Source of the DNA: Yponomeuta sedellus
Taxonomy: Eukaryota > Arthropoda > Insecta > Lepidoptera > Yponomeutidae
Direction of reading: 5' to 3'
Assembly (NCBI GenBank): GCA_934045075.1
Contig: OW203726.1
Location: forward strand, 13,304,037-13,368,036
DNA length: 64,000 bases
Below the pieces are notes generated by a model. The model ran no database searches, was not told where the DNA came from, and worked only from the letters and a program-made list of their open reading frames with translations. Positions 1-58,987 of this stretch are shown in pieces; the stretch's first letter is position 1, and each line of letters opens with the position of its first letter. The position numbers and the translations under genes are program-made.

Positions 1-38
1 ATATAAGTGAGAATCTAACTTACAGCAAGTAATAAGGC

Positions 39-252
39 TGGTCTTGTTTGATGTAGATTTTCCAGATCTCTCTGGAGAACTATTTTTTGCAGTCGTAACT
101 ATCCTTTTGTCTTTATACACTTTTATTTCATTCAACTTAGGCTTTTTAAATTTTACTTTGTTCTTTGCCGGTTTTGTTGGCGGCACATAGTCAACATCCT
201 GATCGTTATCATCATCATCGTCTTGGAAGAAGTTGTCATCCAAATATTCAAT
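39..252 (-). CDS. ZAD gene exon 4 (acidic/basic linker)
   Basis: Acceptor TATTGCAG before 252 and donor GTAAGT after 39. It is open throughout in the phase set by exon 3. Aspartate-rich, then lysine-rich with serines and threonines; no fingers yet. Confidence 0.75.
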
Positions 253-3200
253 CTGCAATAAATAAAAGTTAGATATTATTTGAGTATGAGAGAAACGAAG
301 CCACGGTAAGAATATTACAATTTATAGATTAACACTATTGTGCTCGCAGAAACTACCGACTGCCGCAACTCGGCAGCTTACCGATGTAAGCAGCGTTTCG
401 GTCGTCAGCAGACAGGGTTGCGCTTTTCGATGTAGCCAGCGCGATACGGTCGCCAGACAAAGTCGTATTTGCCGATGTAAGCAGCGCGTTGCGGTCGGCA
501 GGCAACAAGGTCACGTTTTCGGAAATTGAAAAGCTGCCGGGTTGCGGCAGTCGAACTCGTACGTCGGGAAAGAGTACAAATAAATGGAGAGCGGGGCGAA
601 GCTACCCTGGTGGGGCGCCGCGCCGAGTCGCCGCAATCGGGTCGCGACTGGAAGGCTTTAAATTTTTTTCGATGTTTAAAAGTAAACTTATCAAAAAACA
701 GAAGAAGGCAAGCCTTCGGGCTTCTGAGTGGTTATAAAAGAAACATCCTTGACTTGTAGTCGGGTGAAAAAAGTAAGACATCCTGTGATGAAAAGGACCT
801 CACAAACATGCAAATTGCCTCAGGCCATTTTTATAAATCAAAGTACGGCAGCCCACGGTGGCAATCGACACACAAACTCGATTATTGTAAACACTTATTG
901 TGATTATTGCCACTAGACCAACGCGGACCGAGCGTTTTTAAATGAGGAAGTTGATGGTTTGTCGTTTGACATTATTTATTATTAATTTTAAAACCGGGGC
1001 AAAAATTGAACTATTAAAAACAATAAACCCAAAAAGTCCAATCAGCCAAAAGTTCAGATGTAGAGATCTCCCAGGTAATTCAAATCGCCCCCATTTATGT
1101 TCGATGTTTTTTTTAGGTAGCTGTTAAGAGTACATTCCTCGGACGACCTCTGTGGCGTAGCGGTAGCGCGTCTGCCTTCCATGCAAGAGGTTCCGGGTTC
1201 GAATCCCGGCTGGGAACAAAAAAAAACCCCAGGTCTTGGATGTTTACATGTTTGTGATGTCGTTGTTTCTGGTTCCCACGACACAGGGTATCCTAGTGTG
1301 GGGCCAGAAGCAATGTATGTGCCAGTATGTAAATGTTATGTTACATTTTTCTACTCACTGTAATATCGTAGCTGTTTATTATAGGTAATCCTGATATAAA
1401 AAAATTGAAATAAAATCGAGAATGTCACACCTCAAGCTCAAAAATAATTGTGATAGTTAGCTAAAGAAATGTTTCTGCGTCTGCTAAAACTAGTACCTAT
1501 TGTGCATAGAAATAGAACATATTTTGTACTAGAAGGTACTATTTATTTCATCAGTATAGTTTATATTCGAAAGTACTGGTAAATCTCCTATAATCCCGAT
1601 ATATCGCGGACCATACCTACCTCGGTATTATCGTCTAAATTTTCATCAGGTTTTATTTGCTTCCATGAAAAGAAGTCATCTTTACTGTCCTCAGTTTTCC
1701 CATCCAGTTTTCTAATAACTGTGTCTGCAATTACGATGTCCTTGTCAATATTGGTTTTGTTCTGCAAATTCTTAGCGTCAGCTGGGGAGAGAATCTCTAT
1801 TTCCATCTCCCACTTTGGTTCGGGTTTGATGTTCAGAGATCCTATTTCACTCTTGATATCTGTTAATGAGTTGAATGCAATTTTCTTTTTTGGTGCCATA
1901 GCATCAATTTTCTCTTTAAGTTTCCTCAACCGCCTGTCCGATCTGGAAAAAAAATTTGTATATCAATCCTACCAGTCTTTATGACATGATTTGTCTAAAA
2001 CACTTTTTAAATGCAATTTATATAGTCTTTACAAAGGCTCTTTACCAGAGACTATTTAAGCTGCATTTAATTTTTCTACAATATTATCAGACCAACCTCT
2101 CTGCTATTGTCTTTAGCAAATACGCTTTTTCAAGTTCGCCGCAGCAAGCAGTACAAATTTTGTCAGGTAACCCATCATCAGAGGCCACCTGAAATAAATA
2201 AAAACCAAAGCACTTAAAACACTTAAAAAACTAGTCAAGAGCAAGTCAGACTCACACTCATGAGTTTTGTACAAGGATTGTACCACCACAAAAAGTAGTA
2301 ATTATTATCATCATCATCATCAGCCCCGTAAACTCCACTGCTAGGTATAGGCATCTTCATTTCCACGCCAACCAGCACGGTCTCTCGCTAGTCTCATCCA
2401 CTGACGGCCCCGCAGGTTTGCTTGATGCTCCCGAGAAGCAAAAATTACGTTATTTAAGGCATATTGCCAATCTTATTACACCAGCTTAGTTATATTTTAT
2501 ATAGTTAAGTTTTATATAGGTACCTAATACCAACTTGTGAAAAATGTACTAACTTTTATATGGGCAAGCCCTGAAATAAACGATTTATTATTATTATTAT
2601 CTGGCTAAATTATTATAATTTATAATATTAACTATTTTTTTCTTAGCAAAAATATGTTTTAAAAACCTATTTAGAGGCTAAAAATTTCACCCATGCCGGG
2701 ATTCGAACCCGCTACCTCTGGCAAATCTCAGTTGGAAAGAGCGCTGGCACGGATAGCCAGAGGTCGCGGGTTCGAATCCCGGCATGGGTGAAATTTTTAG
2801 CCTCTAAATAGGTTTTTAAAATTGTCCTTAGCACGGGTTAGTGCATTAAAAATAGTATAAAAATATGTTTTCTTTCATTCAGGCGGTGCCCCTTATTAGG
2901 AGTTAGTAAGAGTGTAGTACTTTAGGGTCAAGGGTAACTAAATGTTGGAGTGTTTTAAGAAAAGTATATTTAAACAATTTTCTTTGATTTTTTAATGCTT
3001 TTTTTTAAAAGGTGTTTAAACCTTTTAAAAAATAAAAGCATTAAAAATCAAAGAAAATTGTTTAAATATACTTTTCTTAAAACACTCCAACATTTAGTTA
3101 CCCTTGACCCTAAAGTACTACACATATTTAAATTACCCTGTTCCTTCTCAGGGTTGGCATTCCCTACTGTATTCATAAAATGCGAACCCTGATAGGTGCT

Positions 3201-4243
3201 ACACTATTTTGGTATTGGTGATGGTTTGGGTTTCTGCAATTCTACTGCAAATGTGCTTATGTTGCATAAAGGGACTGCACTATAGGCACATCAAGTTTGA
3301 TACTTGTGTGTATTACTATTTATACAAGAGCTTGTTTTTGTTATCAAAATCAATGATTTAAAGTATCATTAGCACCAAAAACACCTATAAAACATTTTTT
3401 TTTTTCCATTATCATTTGTTACATTTGTCTCCCTTAAATAATTGCTTCTTTGTAGAATTTCAGTTCAATAATATGTTATAAAGTTACAAAGATAATAAAA
3501 AAAACAGTCTACTGTAAAATTATGTTTTTGTCGGTTACAATAAAACGGTGGTAATCACAGATGTGGTAATGGCTCGATATAAAACATACTAATCTACATT
3601 TATTGTTAAGTTGCCACTGTTAGTAACAAGCCATTTTGTTTATTTGAAACCTCACACTGCATGTGGCCCGACATGCACTTGGCTGGTTTTTATGTATAGT
3701 TTTTATGTGACTCTGACTTATGTATTAGGTACACATCTTGATTCCTATTACATTTTTCGTATGTTGTTACCGATAGGTTTTCTTATATTTGAAAAGTCGA
3801 AACCTACTCATAGTATACTATAAATTACTATTATGGGTGTCATTTCACAAAAAGGATCATAACCCAAAAAATATATTTCCTGGTCGGGACATAATTTCCA
3901 ATTTTCTGGATTGATGTCAGGATGAGTTACCATCACAGAGAATTTAGGAAAAAGTAAAAGTTATTATTGTTCAATATGGACCAGAATAATGAACTAAATA
4001 GTAGCAGTATTAATTACAGACCAATATTAGTGGCATTAGGGCATTTCCTAGCAACACAATTCACATAGAATTGATGAAATACGGTTTCTAGTAGGTGTAT
4101 AACCTAAAATAGAAACTTACTTTTACATCTGCAATAGCTGTGAGCATTTCGGCGTAGTTTCCCGATAACTTATATTTGAAGAGAGGACACAATGGCTTCT
4201 TCATTTTCAGGCATATACGGCAAGACTTCTTGTATTCCTCCAT
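39..4243 (-). CDS. ZAD-domain zinc-finger protein gene, 5' part (4 exons seen; continues off the left edge)
   Basis: Four exons read on the minus strand: 4243-4121, 2188-2097, 1942-1621 and 252-39, with consistent phases and GT/AG borders. The first two encode a ZAD (zinc-finger associated domain): the CRIC pair lies near residue 8 of MEEYKKSCRICLK, the second CTACC pair follows KI, and the end AERSDRRLRKL is typical of the family. The third exon is acidic and lysine-rich linker. The fourth has a run of aspartates (FFQDDDDDND) followed by a basic stretch. ZAD proteins are insect nuclear proteins that dimerise through this domain and bind DNA through C-terminal C2H2 fingers; the fingers would lie left of base 39. 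An in-frame upstream start at 4294 would add 17 residues, but I prefer 4243 because ZAD proteins start close to the first cysteine pair. The individual ZAD gene is not identified. Confidence 0.85.
253..1147. other. ZAD gene intron 3, degenerate internal repeats
   Basis: No exon seen. From about 345 to 545 there is a degenerate direct repeat around 'cgatgtaagcagcgcgttgcggtcggc' variants (three to four units), GC-richer than its surroundings and probably an old mobile element. A small hairpin AAGCC-TTCG-GGCTT lies near 709-722. No function is claimed. Confidence 0.4.
1148..1350 (+). repeat. tRNA-derived SINE (Gly-like head)
   Basis: Box A like TGGCGTAGCGG near 1153-1163 and box B GGTTCGAATCC at 1196-1206 form a tRNA-like head with a TTCC anticodon-loop core. 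The acceptor arms do not pair, so this is not a working tRNA. An A-run and a tail containing 'cttggatgtttacatgttt' follow, a tail shared with other SINEs in this window (22793-22920). Confidence 0.65.
1621..1942 (-). CDS. ZAD gene exon 3 (linker)
   Basis: Acceptor with an eight-pyrimidine tract, TTTTTTTTCCAG, before 1942; donor GTAGGT after 1621. It completes the ZAD helix (RSDRRLRKL) and continues into a charged linker with no recognisable domain. Confidence 0.78.
2097..2188 (-). CDS. ZAD gene exon 2
   Basis: Acceptor TTTCAG precedes 2188; donor GTTGGT follows 2097, a weak but usable GT site. It encodes the second cysteine pair (ICTACCGELEKAYLLK). Confidence 0.82.
2312..2415 (-). repeat. 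LINE 3'-end fragment
   Basis: Matches in wording the recurring 'cactgctaggtatagg... ccgcaggtttgcttgatgctcc' LINE-tail type seen also at 19255, 40745 and 49610. Too short to classify further. Confidence 0.35.
2661..2858 (+). mobile_element. Fold-back copy of the tRNA-like SINE, 13-bp target duplication
   Basis: The same SINE end appears twice in opposite orientation. The left part is the reverse complement of the SINE 3' half, ending in the box B region; the right part is the forward 3' half with GGTTCGAATCC and the tail 'cctctaaataggttttt'. The direct repeat AAAAATATGTTTT at 2648-2660 and 2859-2871 is the target duplication. The arrangement is what twin priming with inversion of the 5' part produces in target-primed reverse transcription (inference). 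Confidence 0.75.
2912..3123. repeat. Long near-perfect palindrome (about 90-bp arms)
   Basis: The arm 2912-3003 is repeated as its reverse complement at about 3033-3123, with one length difference in a T run. The 30-bp centre contains a further small hairpin (AAAAGG..CCTTTT). No coding content. It lies in the large first intron of the ZAD gene. Confidence 0.85.
3124..4120. other. ZAD intron 1, remaining sequence
   Basis: AT-rich, no exon and no clear repeat ends found. I see nothing further to name here. Confidence 0.4.
4121..4243 (-). CDS. ZAD gene exon 1
   Basis: Start codon at 4243 and donor GTAAGT directly after 4121, phase 0. It carries the first cysteine pair of the ZAD zinc site. Confidence 0.82.
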
Positions 4244-4794
4244 CGCAAAGAAGAAGCGCTTTGGAAGGCGTACGGTACGAACTAAAGTAAACAAACACTA
4301 GTAAAGTGATGAGAAATACACGAACAAAGATAACTTCTATCGATTATGTATCAACGGAATTTTTAGTCGCCACCATGTCGAAAAGCACCACGCAACGCGA
4401 GAAAATCACAAAAGACTACTTCACTATGATAGAGTTGGGTTCCGGTGGCCGACCACAAGTCGAGCAGCTCGCTTCTCAACTACTTCCGCTTGCTTTTCGA
4501 TTGCTGTTATCAAGGGACGATACATAGACGAGTCAACTCGAATCAAATTGAACAACACTATAAACCATTCATTCTGAGTGAACGATATATTATTTTCAAT
4601 AGCAACACCTTCATAACCTCAATCAAACTTTGATAAGTCTGAAACAAATTGTCAATAATGATTTTTTATATTTCATTAGAAAAATCAAGTTATTCTTGGT
4701 GTTTGCATTGTAATTCCTAGAAATTACTCATGTACCTCATTTCAATATCATTAGTTCCTTGTATTCATCGACTGTTTAGTGTAAAAATGATATA
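4244..4794. promoter_or_regulatory. Shared intergenic region between divergent ZAD gene and rictor
   Basis: About 550 bp separate the two divergent start codons. No TATA box is evident near either start. By position it must hold both promoters and both 5' untranslated regions; specific sites cannot be assigned. Confidence 0.45.
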
Positions 4795-52436
<47,642 letters not shown>

Positions 52437-52631
52437 GCCCGACTCGTGGTAATGTCACTGTTTGTGACATTAGGCGTATGTATATATGTCCATACGACAC
52501 ACAATAGTGAATACTTTGACGATCTGAAAAACTTTGTGTTTTTGGTATAGGAAATGCAGTTGTGTGTACAATATATACTTCCAGAAAGCCTGTTAGCTCA
52601 AATGCTGGCCCTCATCTCTTGTTTAGTACAG

Positions 52632-52857
52632 GCGGCGCTATGCGGTGTCCGTTTCTGATGATACTATTGAGCACGAAAGACAGATGTCAGAAATGTTGGC
52701 GCTAACATTGAAGGTCTATCCACACTACAACCTCCACTACTTCCCGGCGATGTGCGGGGTGCAACGATGTATGTATGTTTTTATTTATATCAGGGATTGT
52801 CCATATAGTGTTAGTAAGAATGGTGACTTAACCTCCTCTATCCTTGAAAAGAACTAA
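52632..52857 (+). CDS. Possible alternative 3'-terminal exon of rictor
   Basis: Acceptor TAGTACAG ends at 52631. Splicing from GA/GTGAGC at 52433 keeps frame and gives RRYAVSVSDDTIEHERQMSE, then LKVYPHYNLHYFPAMCGVQR. The frame stays open to a TAA at 52855-52857, overlapped by AATAAA at 52857-52862; alternatively there is a donor, CGAT/GTATGT, at 52768. The stretch reads like real coding sequence, but I do not recognise it in any Rictor. It could also be an exon of an unrelated gene. Confidence 0.4.
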
Positions 52858-55800
52858 ATAAATCTATTGTTATTTTCAAGGTCACAAGAGTGGAGTTTAT
52901 ACTATGTTAGTAATAATATTAACGATATAAACTAAAATAACGCTTAGGCTCCAATACTATCACAAAGAAAGCCCGGCTCCATTCGGCCGGCGAGTCGTCG
53001 CGGGGAAGGGTTTTTGCACTTTTATTGTAGTCTCTAACTCAGTAAATAAGTATTTAAAGGTTATTTTAGTTAGTATCGTTGTGTGGATATGTGGATAGAC
53101 CTTTAGCCAACTAGTCTTACCCCGATTTTTCTTTTCTGTTAATATGCTGTTTACAGCTGCCAGTTGGCCAAATTGCATACGAAAGAAACGACATAGCTGA
53201 CAGAATGACTGTTGGTGTACGAGAATCCGAGGGTTATTATTGTAAACATCAATATTCCTCCATTTCATTTATTAACAAGCTCCTTTGGCTTTAACTTTTT
53301 TCATTGCCGACGTTTGGTATATTCGTACGTGCTCTAAGAGACGATCGACTTCTAGTTTTGTTTAAGCTTGAAATTTAATTTTCTTCACTTCTCTCATTTT
53401 AGTGTTGATTTTTTAGTCGCTGTTGGCCACATAATAATAAATTAAACCTGAAACAATATGTCGTATTGCTAGAATAATGCTAGCTATTATCCAGTGATTA
53501 AAAAAGTGACACTAAGGTGAAGTAACGTTTATAGTCGTGAAGAGCTACGAATTCTGAGCATTATTACAAATATTCGATGACATTACCAAACATCACGTCG
53601 GTTGAAATGTTACCATGTTCTTAATTTTGAAAAAAAAAACCTTAACCGTGTAGTGTAGTGGCACTATCTGCTCCTGCTCACTATCTTTACCTTGAAAAGT
53701 GTGCGCCAACAGGTAAGTATCCTACTTACCTAAATTTATATATAAAATGGACACCTAGTTTGAATTGTAACGTTCATTAAGCCGCAGTATCTGCGCTACT
53801 TTGAATAAAACCTTTTCATTTCATATTAACTGCACTATTAGTGTCCCGGTCCTAAGTTAGAACAATACGTCCAGCTTTTATATTAACTATACACTTAAAA
53901 TAGTGAAAATCTATATCAATGAGCTATGTCGCGAAGGCTACAGATCGAGAATTGAGGGAGACAAAGTAAAAAATAAATATGTATAGTTTTTGGGTTTATC
54001 ACAGTTAATTTATTTACTTTTTTATTAAATTATCGATTTAACTGTATAGTTAGGTATTACGCGTTGAGATCTAGATGTCGAACAGTGATAAAGAGATAGC
54101 GGGTTCTCGTACACTAACAGTCTACTATTAACAGTATGTCATTCTGTTAACAATTTATTAATCTACTATTCAGTATGCTGTTAACAGTCAATATGTTAAT
54201 TTATTGTTGACAATCTGTGCATCTACTGTTCACAGTCTGTTAATATGCTGCTAACTAACTGCTTTTTTGTATGCACTCTGGCCAGGTGACAGTTGTAAAC
54301 AGTAGATTAACAAATTGTTAATGTGTGAGAAACCGGGGGTTAGCTTTTTAAATATGAGTTACGTTATATGCAGCTCTAGAGAATATTGCAATTTCTTTGT
54401 GACTTTTCTTTTTAGTACAGTTTGTAACTATTTTTGCTCTGCAAAAGGTGGGTCCTCACTCTCTCTCTGAGCGAACGCCTGTACCCTGCAGCGGAATGTA
54501 TATAGGGTACATAAAAAGAGGTAAAAAACAAATGGCTTTGTGTGTATGTTGGATGTTTAGGTATGAGGTAATAAAAAATCAAAGATTACTTGGGGAATCT
54601 CGAGAAAGGCTTTCGCCGCCATCTTGATTTGAAGGTGCCTAAATTTGATTTATTTTAACTGAAATCTTCATAAATACAATTACAGTAAACCATGGGTACC
54701 TACTTAATAATTTGCACAAGCAGCCAATAATGAATTTATGCCTACTATAATTTTTATTTTACTTTAATTCTAAAAATCTTAAATAAAAACAAAAGGTGAC
54801 GTGCCTAGGAGAGGCTTTTATCGAGCAGTGGAAGAACACAGGCTAACTGAATGAGTAGTGTTTTTTAATAAGAGCGCCTCAAAGGAAATAGAAAGTTACA
54901 TATTTAATCGCAAAAGTAGAAGTAACATTTCATATTTCTCTTTTTGCGCAATTTAGATAATAACTTTCAATCTAGCGATCTTACACCTTGAAAATTACTT
55001 ATAGATTGTTGGGAGTATGGGCACAAAATAAAATATCCCAAGAATATTCAATATTCTTGCGAATATTGAATATTAATTCGCAACGCTGCCAACTATTTAA
55101 CATTTTTTCTTTTCCTAATTCTATTGAATAGAACCTCTAAAACCTTTCCTCGTTGAAAGAAAACAGGGAACTGAATTCTATCACAGGAGTCTGCCATGAT
55201 TCTATATTGTATATATTCCGCCCCTTGTAATTTTGTATTGGGAAGACTTACAACTTGTGTGCAAAAAATTGTATTATCGTATTAAATTGTATTTCTTTCA
55301 CGTAATACTTCACTTAGACTCTTGTCAAAGAGTCAATAGTTGAGGCGTTGTTTACAAAAAAACATTTATGACGCTTTCAATCAAGATGCGGGTAACGCGT
55401 GTGCGTTTCTACTTCTCGACCACGGTGTATTTTCATAAAAAGTTATATGTCAAATCGATGTAAAAAATTATCAAAGTTGATGTTATGTCCTGTATCAGTT
55501 ATGTGAAAAAATTGTGCTCTTCATTTTATCGGCGAGATTAATCTAAAGCTAGTATTTGTATTGAAAGAATTGAAGAGAGTGTACCTTCTGTAACACTGGT
55601 TAATCTACGATATGCTGTCTCAGTGTTACCAATATAGTCAGTGTTACCAATAGAGTTTGGCTAACCCCATACGATATGAGTGAAAAAAAAGCTGACTATT
55701 TCCGTTGAGTCAAACTACATAATTTGATTGACTAATTTGGCATGGAAACATTAATAAAGTGAATACATTTTTCAAATTCGATTGGCGATGTAGAATCAGT

Positions 55801-58109
55801 TGTACCGTTTTATGGAGGTGCGCTTAAATATTACTGTTGGCAACACTGGTTATTATATTGTGCGCCACAAATTTCTCTCAGTATGCCCTCTCTATACGTA
55901 GTATATTTATACACGAATTTTAAACGCGGCCACGTTATCGAAAATCGATTGAATATGTAAAAAAATCCTACGATTATATTTCAGATGTAAGACAAAAAAC
56001 TTCTATAGAAACCAATGCTTTGTTTTTTCTTCTTTAAAAACAACTGCTTTTTCTTCTTCTTTAAAAACCACTGCTTTGTTTTTCTTCTTTAAAAACGGAA
56101 TCGGATTTGAAATTTACAAAAGCATATAACTTTTTATGAAAATGCGCCGTAGCCCAGCAGTCCAAGGCCTCCCACTTCCTAAGGTCGAAAGGTAATCCAC
56201 ACCTAATCAAAATACATTAAAACCTTTTATTTTCCACCTTTTGCAAAGCTAAGGACTTTAATCCCCACAGACTAGACTATTTCGGAATGTTTATATTTTT
56301 GCACGCTTTATTGACTTAAGGGAATGATTTAACTTTGTATGTTATTATTATCGATTAATTGTGATCATAGATCGTTTATTCGCATTCTGTAAGAGAACTC
56401 ATGTTGAACTGAATTCAAATTGGATCTTTATTTAATCAATGTTAAGAATGCCAATATTAGATCAGGGAAAGTTTTGTGGAATGCCCTACCTCTATTTATA
56501 CATATAAGAAGATAGTCTCATTTTAGTGATTGCCACTTTACATGTGTACCTAAGTGTCTTGATAGTGTATTATGGATGGATAATATAATAATTTGTTCCT
56601 CTTTGTGTATTTAACAATAAATTAACCTATATCTACTATCCGTGTGTCGAATTGTTAACTATAAAGCGAACTAACTCTCTTAGGAATCACATCTCAAATG
56701 TACATGACAAAGTTCAATAGTTACAATAGTCCGACCGAACTGAATTTTTATAAATGATAGAAACCATTCCCCATCCTGTATGAAGCCGTTATTTAAGTAC
56801 CTACCTACCAACCACTGTATCCCACCTATGGCCACGTTAACAAGTAAACCATGTTTCCTATTACAATAAAAAAAGGTGTTTTATACGAACCACAAACTGC
56901 AGAAATGTGTTCATTTTTAAACATAATGTGTAATGAAGCATTTAATTTTTGTTATTTCAATATTTTTAAGTTTGTTATTTATGTTCGACGGGATAATATT
57001 TAACAATAAGTATAACAATGTTTGTTGAAATATTTCAATTGATATTATAAGTATTATTCACTAGTAGAAGAACCTGTGTATCACATGCTAGATGAGTACC
57101 TAGGTATTTGTTATTTTTTTAACAATAATTATAGTTTATTTTAGTTTTTCTGTGTTTTCTCATTAAAACTTTCGTTTAGGAAAGTTCTCATATGTACTAC
57201 AGTATACGCGTAGTACACACTCAGTATTCGCAACAACAAACCACCCTGTACTAATTAATAACGTTTAGTTTACGGTTAGTGTGAGACTCGCATTTATATT
57301 TTTCTATAACAATTCATAGGCATTTTTCAATAAGTAATCATTTTCAGAAGAACTTGTTTTCCTAAAATTGCTGAGAAGATCAGATTGGTGTTCCACAAAT
57401 GCTAATCTGTAATATTATTCCCTTCCATATCTGCTGCTGTCATAATGTATCAAACAATGTAAATAGAATATATTGCTTTCAGTTATTATAAGTCATGTTT
57501 ATTTTTCACTCACACCGATCTTAGAATGGTCCGGCCATTTTGTCGAGTAGGACAGTAGGTAGTTCTCTAAAGCATGTTGCACTGAATGAAATTAATTTAG
57601 CAAAAACTTAATACTTTTTTTACCCGACTGTGGCGAAGCCCAAAAGGAGGGTAATGTGTTTAGTTCGTATGTATGTATGTCCGATTCTATGTTCCCTCAT
57701 AAATAACATAACTCCTTAAGCAATGGTCAGATTTTGTTAAATAAGGTGTCATTCGATTCGTCATCCTGGCGCAGGTGTCATCATAGGCTATATCAAATCA
57801 GAATTATGCGATCAGAACCGTGACAAAAAATAAAATTCGTCAATAAGCTTCGTTAAAGTACAGCTATGAGCCACTAGATGGCGCTGTTATATTTAGTTTA
57901 TTGAATTCGAATCCTTATTTTGTTTAACTATGCCTAACACGTGTGAAGTGTTTAAAACAGAATTTTGCAAATTTCGTAGTTTACATAAAATCAGCATTAA
58001 TAGAGAACAAACGGAACTAAAAATAACATTCTCTAAGCAATTAAAGTACCACTTTTAGCCACTAGATGGCGCTGCTACATTTGATTTGTTCTAATACATG
58101 TTGTGCATA
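52858..58109. other. Intergenic, downstream of rictor
   Basis: AATAAA at 52857-52862 could end the rictor mRNA. At 54085-54345 there is a degenerate field of CTGTTAAC-like pieces ending 'taatgtgtgagaaaccgggg', also found at 45018-45115. From 57620 comes a repeat beginning 'cccgactgtggcgaagccc'. 'gccactagatggcgctg' occurs at about 57868 and 58057. No gene recognised. Confidence 0.45.
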
Positions 58110-58355
58110 CAGTCTATTTATCCTTACTTGACCAATTTAGTAAACAAGATTCTAACCTCAAAATTGATATTTGATACCAAAACGACATATTTTCTCGCAA
58201 CTTAATGAACTTTGTTAATAAAATTGACAGCGTATTATCAAAAATACTCTCCCCGATTACGTCATTTACGGGAACATGGCGCTTTGCGACTAAAACCCAT
58301 ACTTTACGGGTAGGATCTTGTTTACTAAAATGGACAAGTAAGGATAAATAAACTG
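58110..58355. mobile_element. mariner-type MITE
   Basis: Ends CAGTCTATTTATCCTTACTT and reverse complement with few mismatches over about 40 bp; TA at 58108-58109 and 58356-58357. 246 bp. The internal minus open frame has no known domain. Confidence 0.8.
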
Positions 58356-58987
58356 TACATAATTTTGCCTTTGGTCTACATGTAAACAAACCGTTTACAG
58401 AAAAGGTATAAATAAGTGCTGAAAGAAATAATGCCTATAAAGTGTTTAGTTTCTTCTAGGCCATTCGTTTATCTCATTAATTTAAGAAATATTAACCTCA
58501 TAGGGGGTATAATAATTGATTTCTTTACTTTGATATTAATTTCTTTCTGATACTTTAGACCAAAACTAACTAAACAAAATATATAAAGTATAGCATGTAA
58601 CTCCTTTTACCCTGTGTGGTCATAGCCAGCTTGGGAAATTCCAAGTTGAAACAAAAAATGATAAAAAAAAATTTGAACGCTCTCAGGTAACCGAAGACGG
58701 ATCCTCCGTGACATAGTAACGTAGGACCCATGAAATTTAAAAAAATCTAGCTCTATTCATCCTAACGAATTTTATCTCGTTTCCTCCGAAAATTAGATTA
58801 TGATTTTGTGTTAGGTTATCTGTTAACTTGTGAGATCGAAGATTGTTTATCTATACCTAAATATTCAGTCAAATGTTTCAGTGCTGTTGGGGGCCACCTC
58901 AATATGAATTTGTTATAGTTCAATTTTAATTCTGGTACGATTTTGGCATTCAGAAAACCAAGATATCAAAAAATTTTGTTTGTATTT

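Noticed and set aside
700..730. Bacterial-type terminator hairpin AAGCC-TTCG-GGCTT
   Set aside because: The window is eukaryotic, the hairpin lies in an intron and no T run of the right kind follows.
1148..1220. tRNA-Gly gene with TCC anticodon
   Set aside because: Box A, box B and anticodon loop are present, but the acceptor arms do not pair and a SINE tail follows.
2700..2800. tRNA gene inside the palindrome
   Set aside because: It is part of a SINE with target duplication; the D arm is altered and position 33 is not U.
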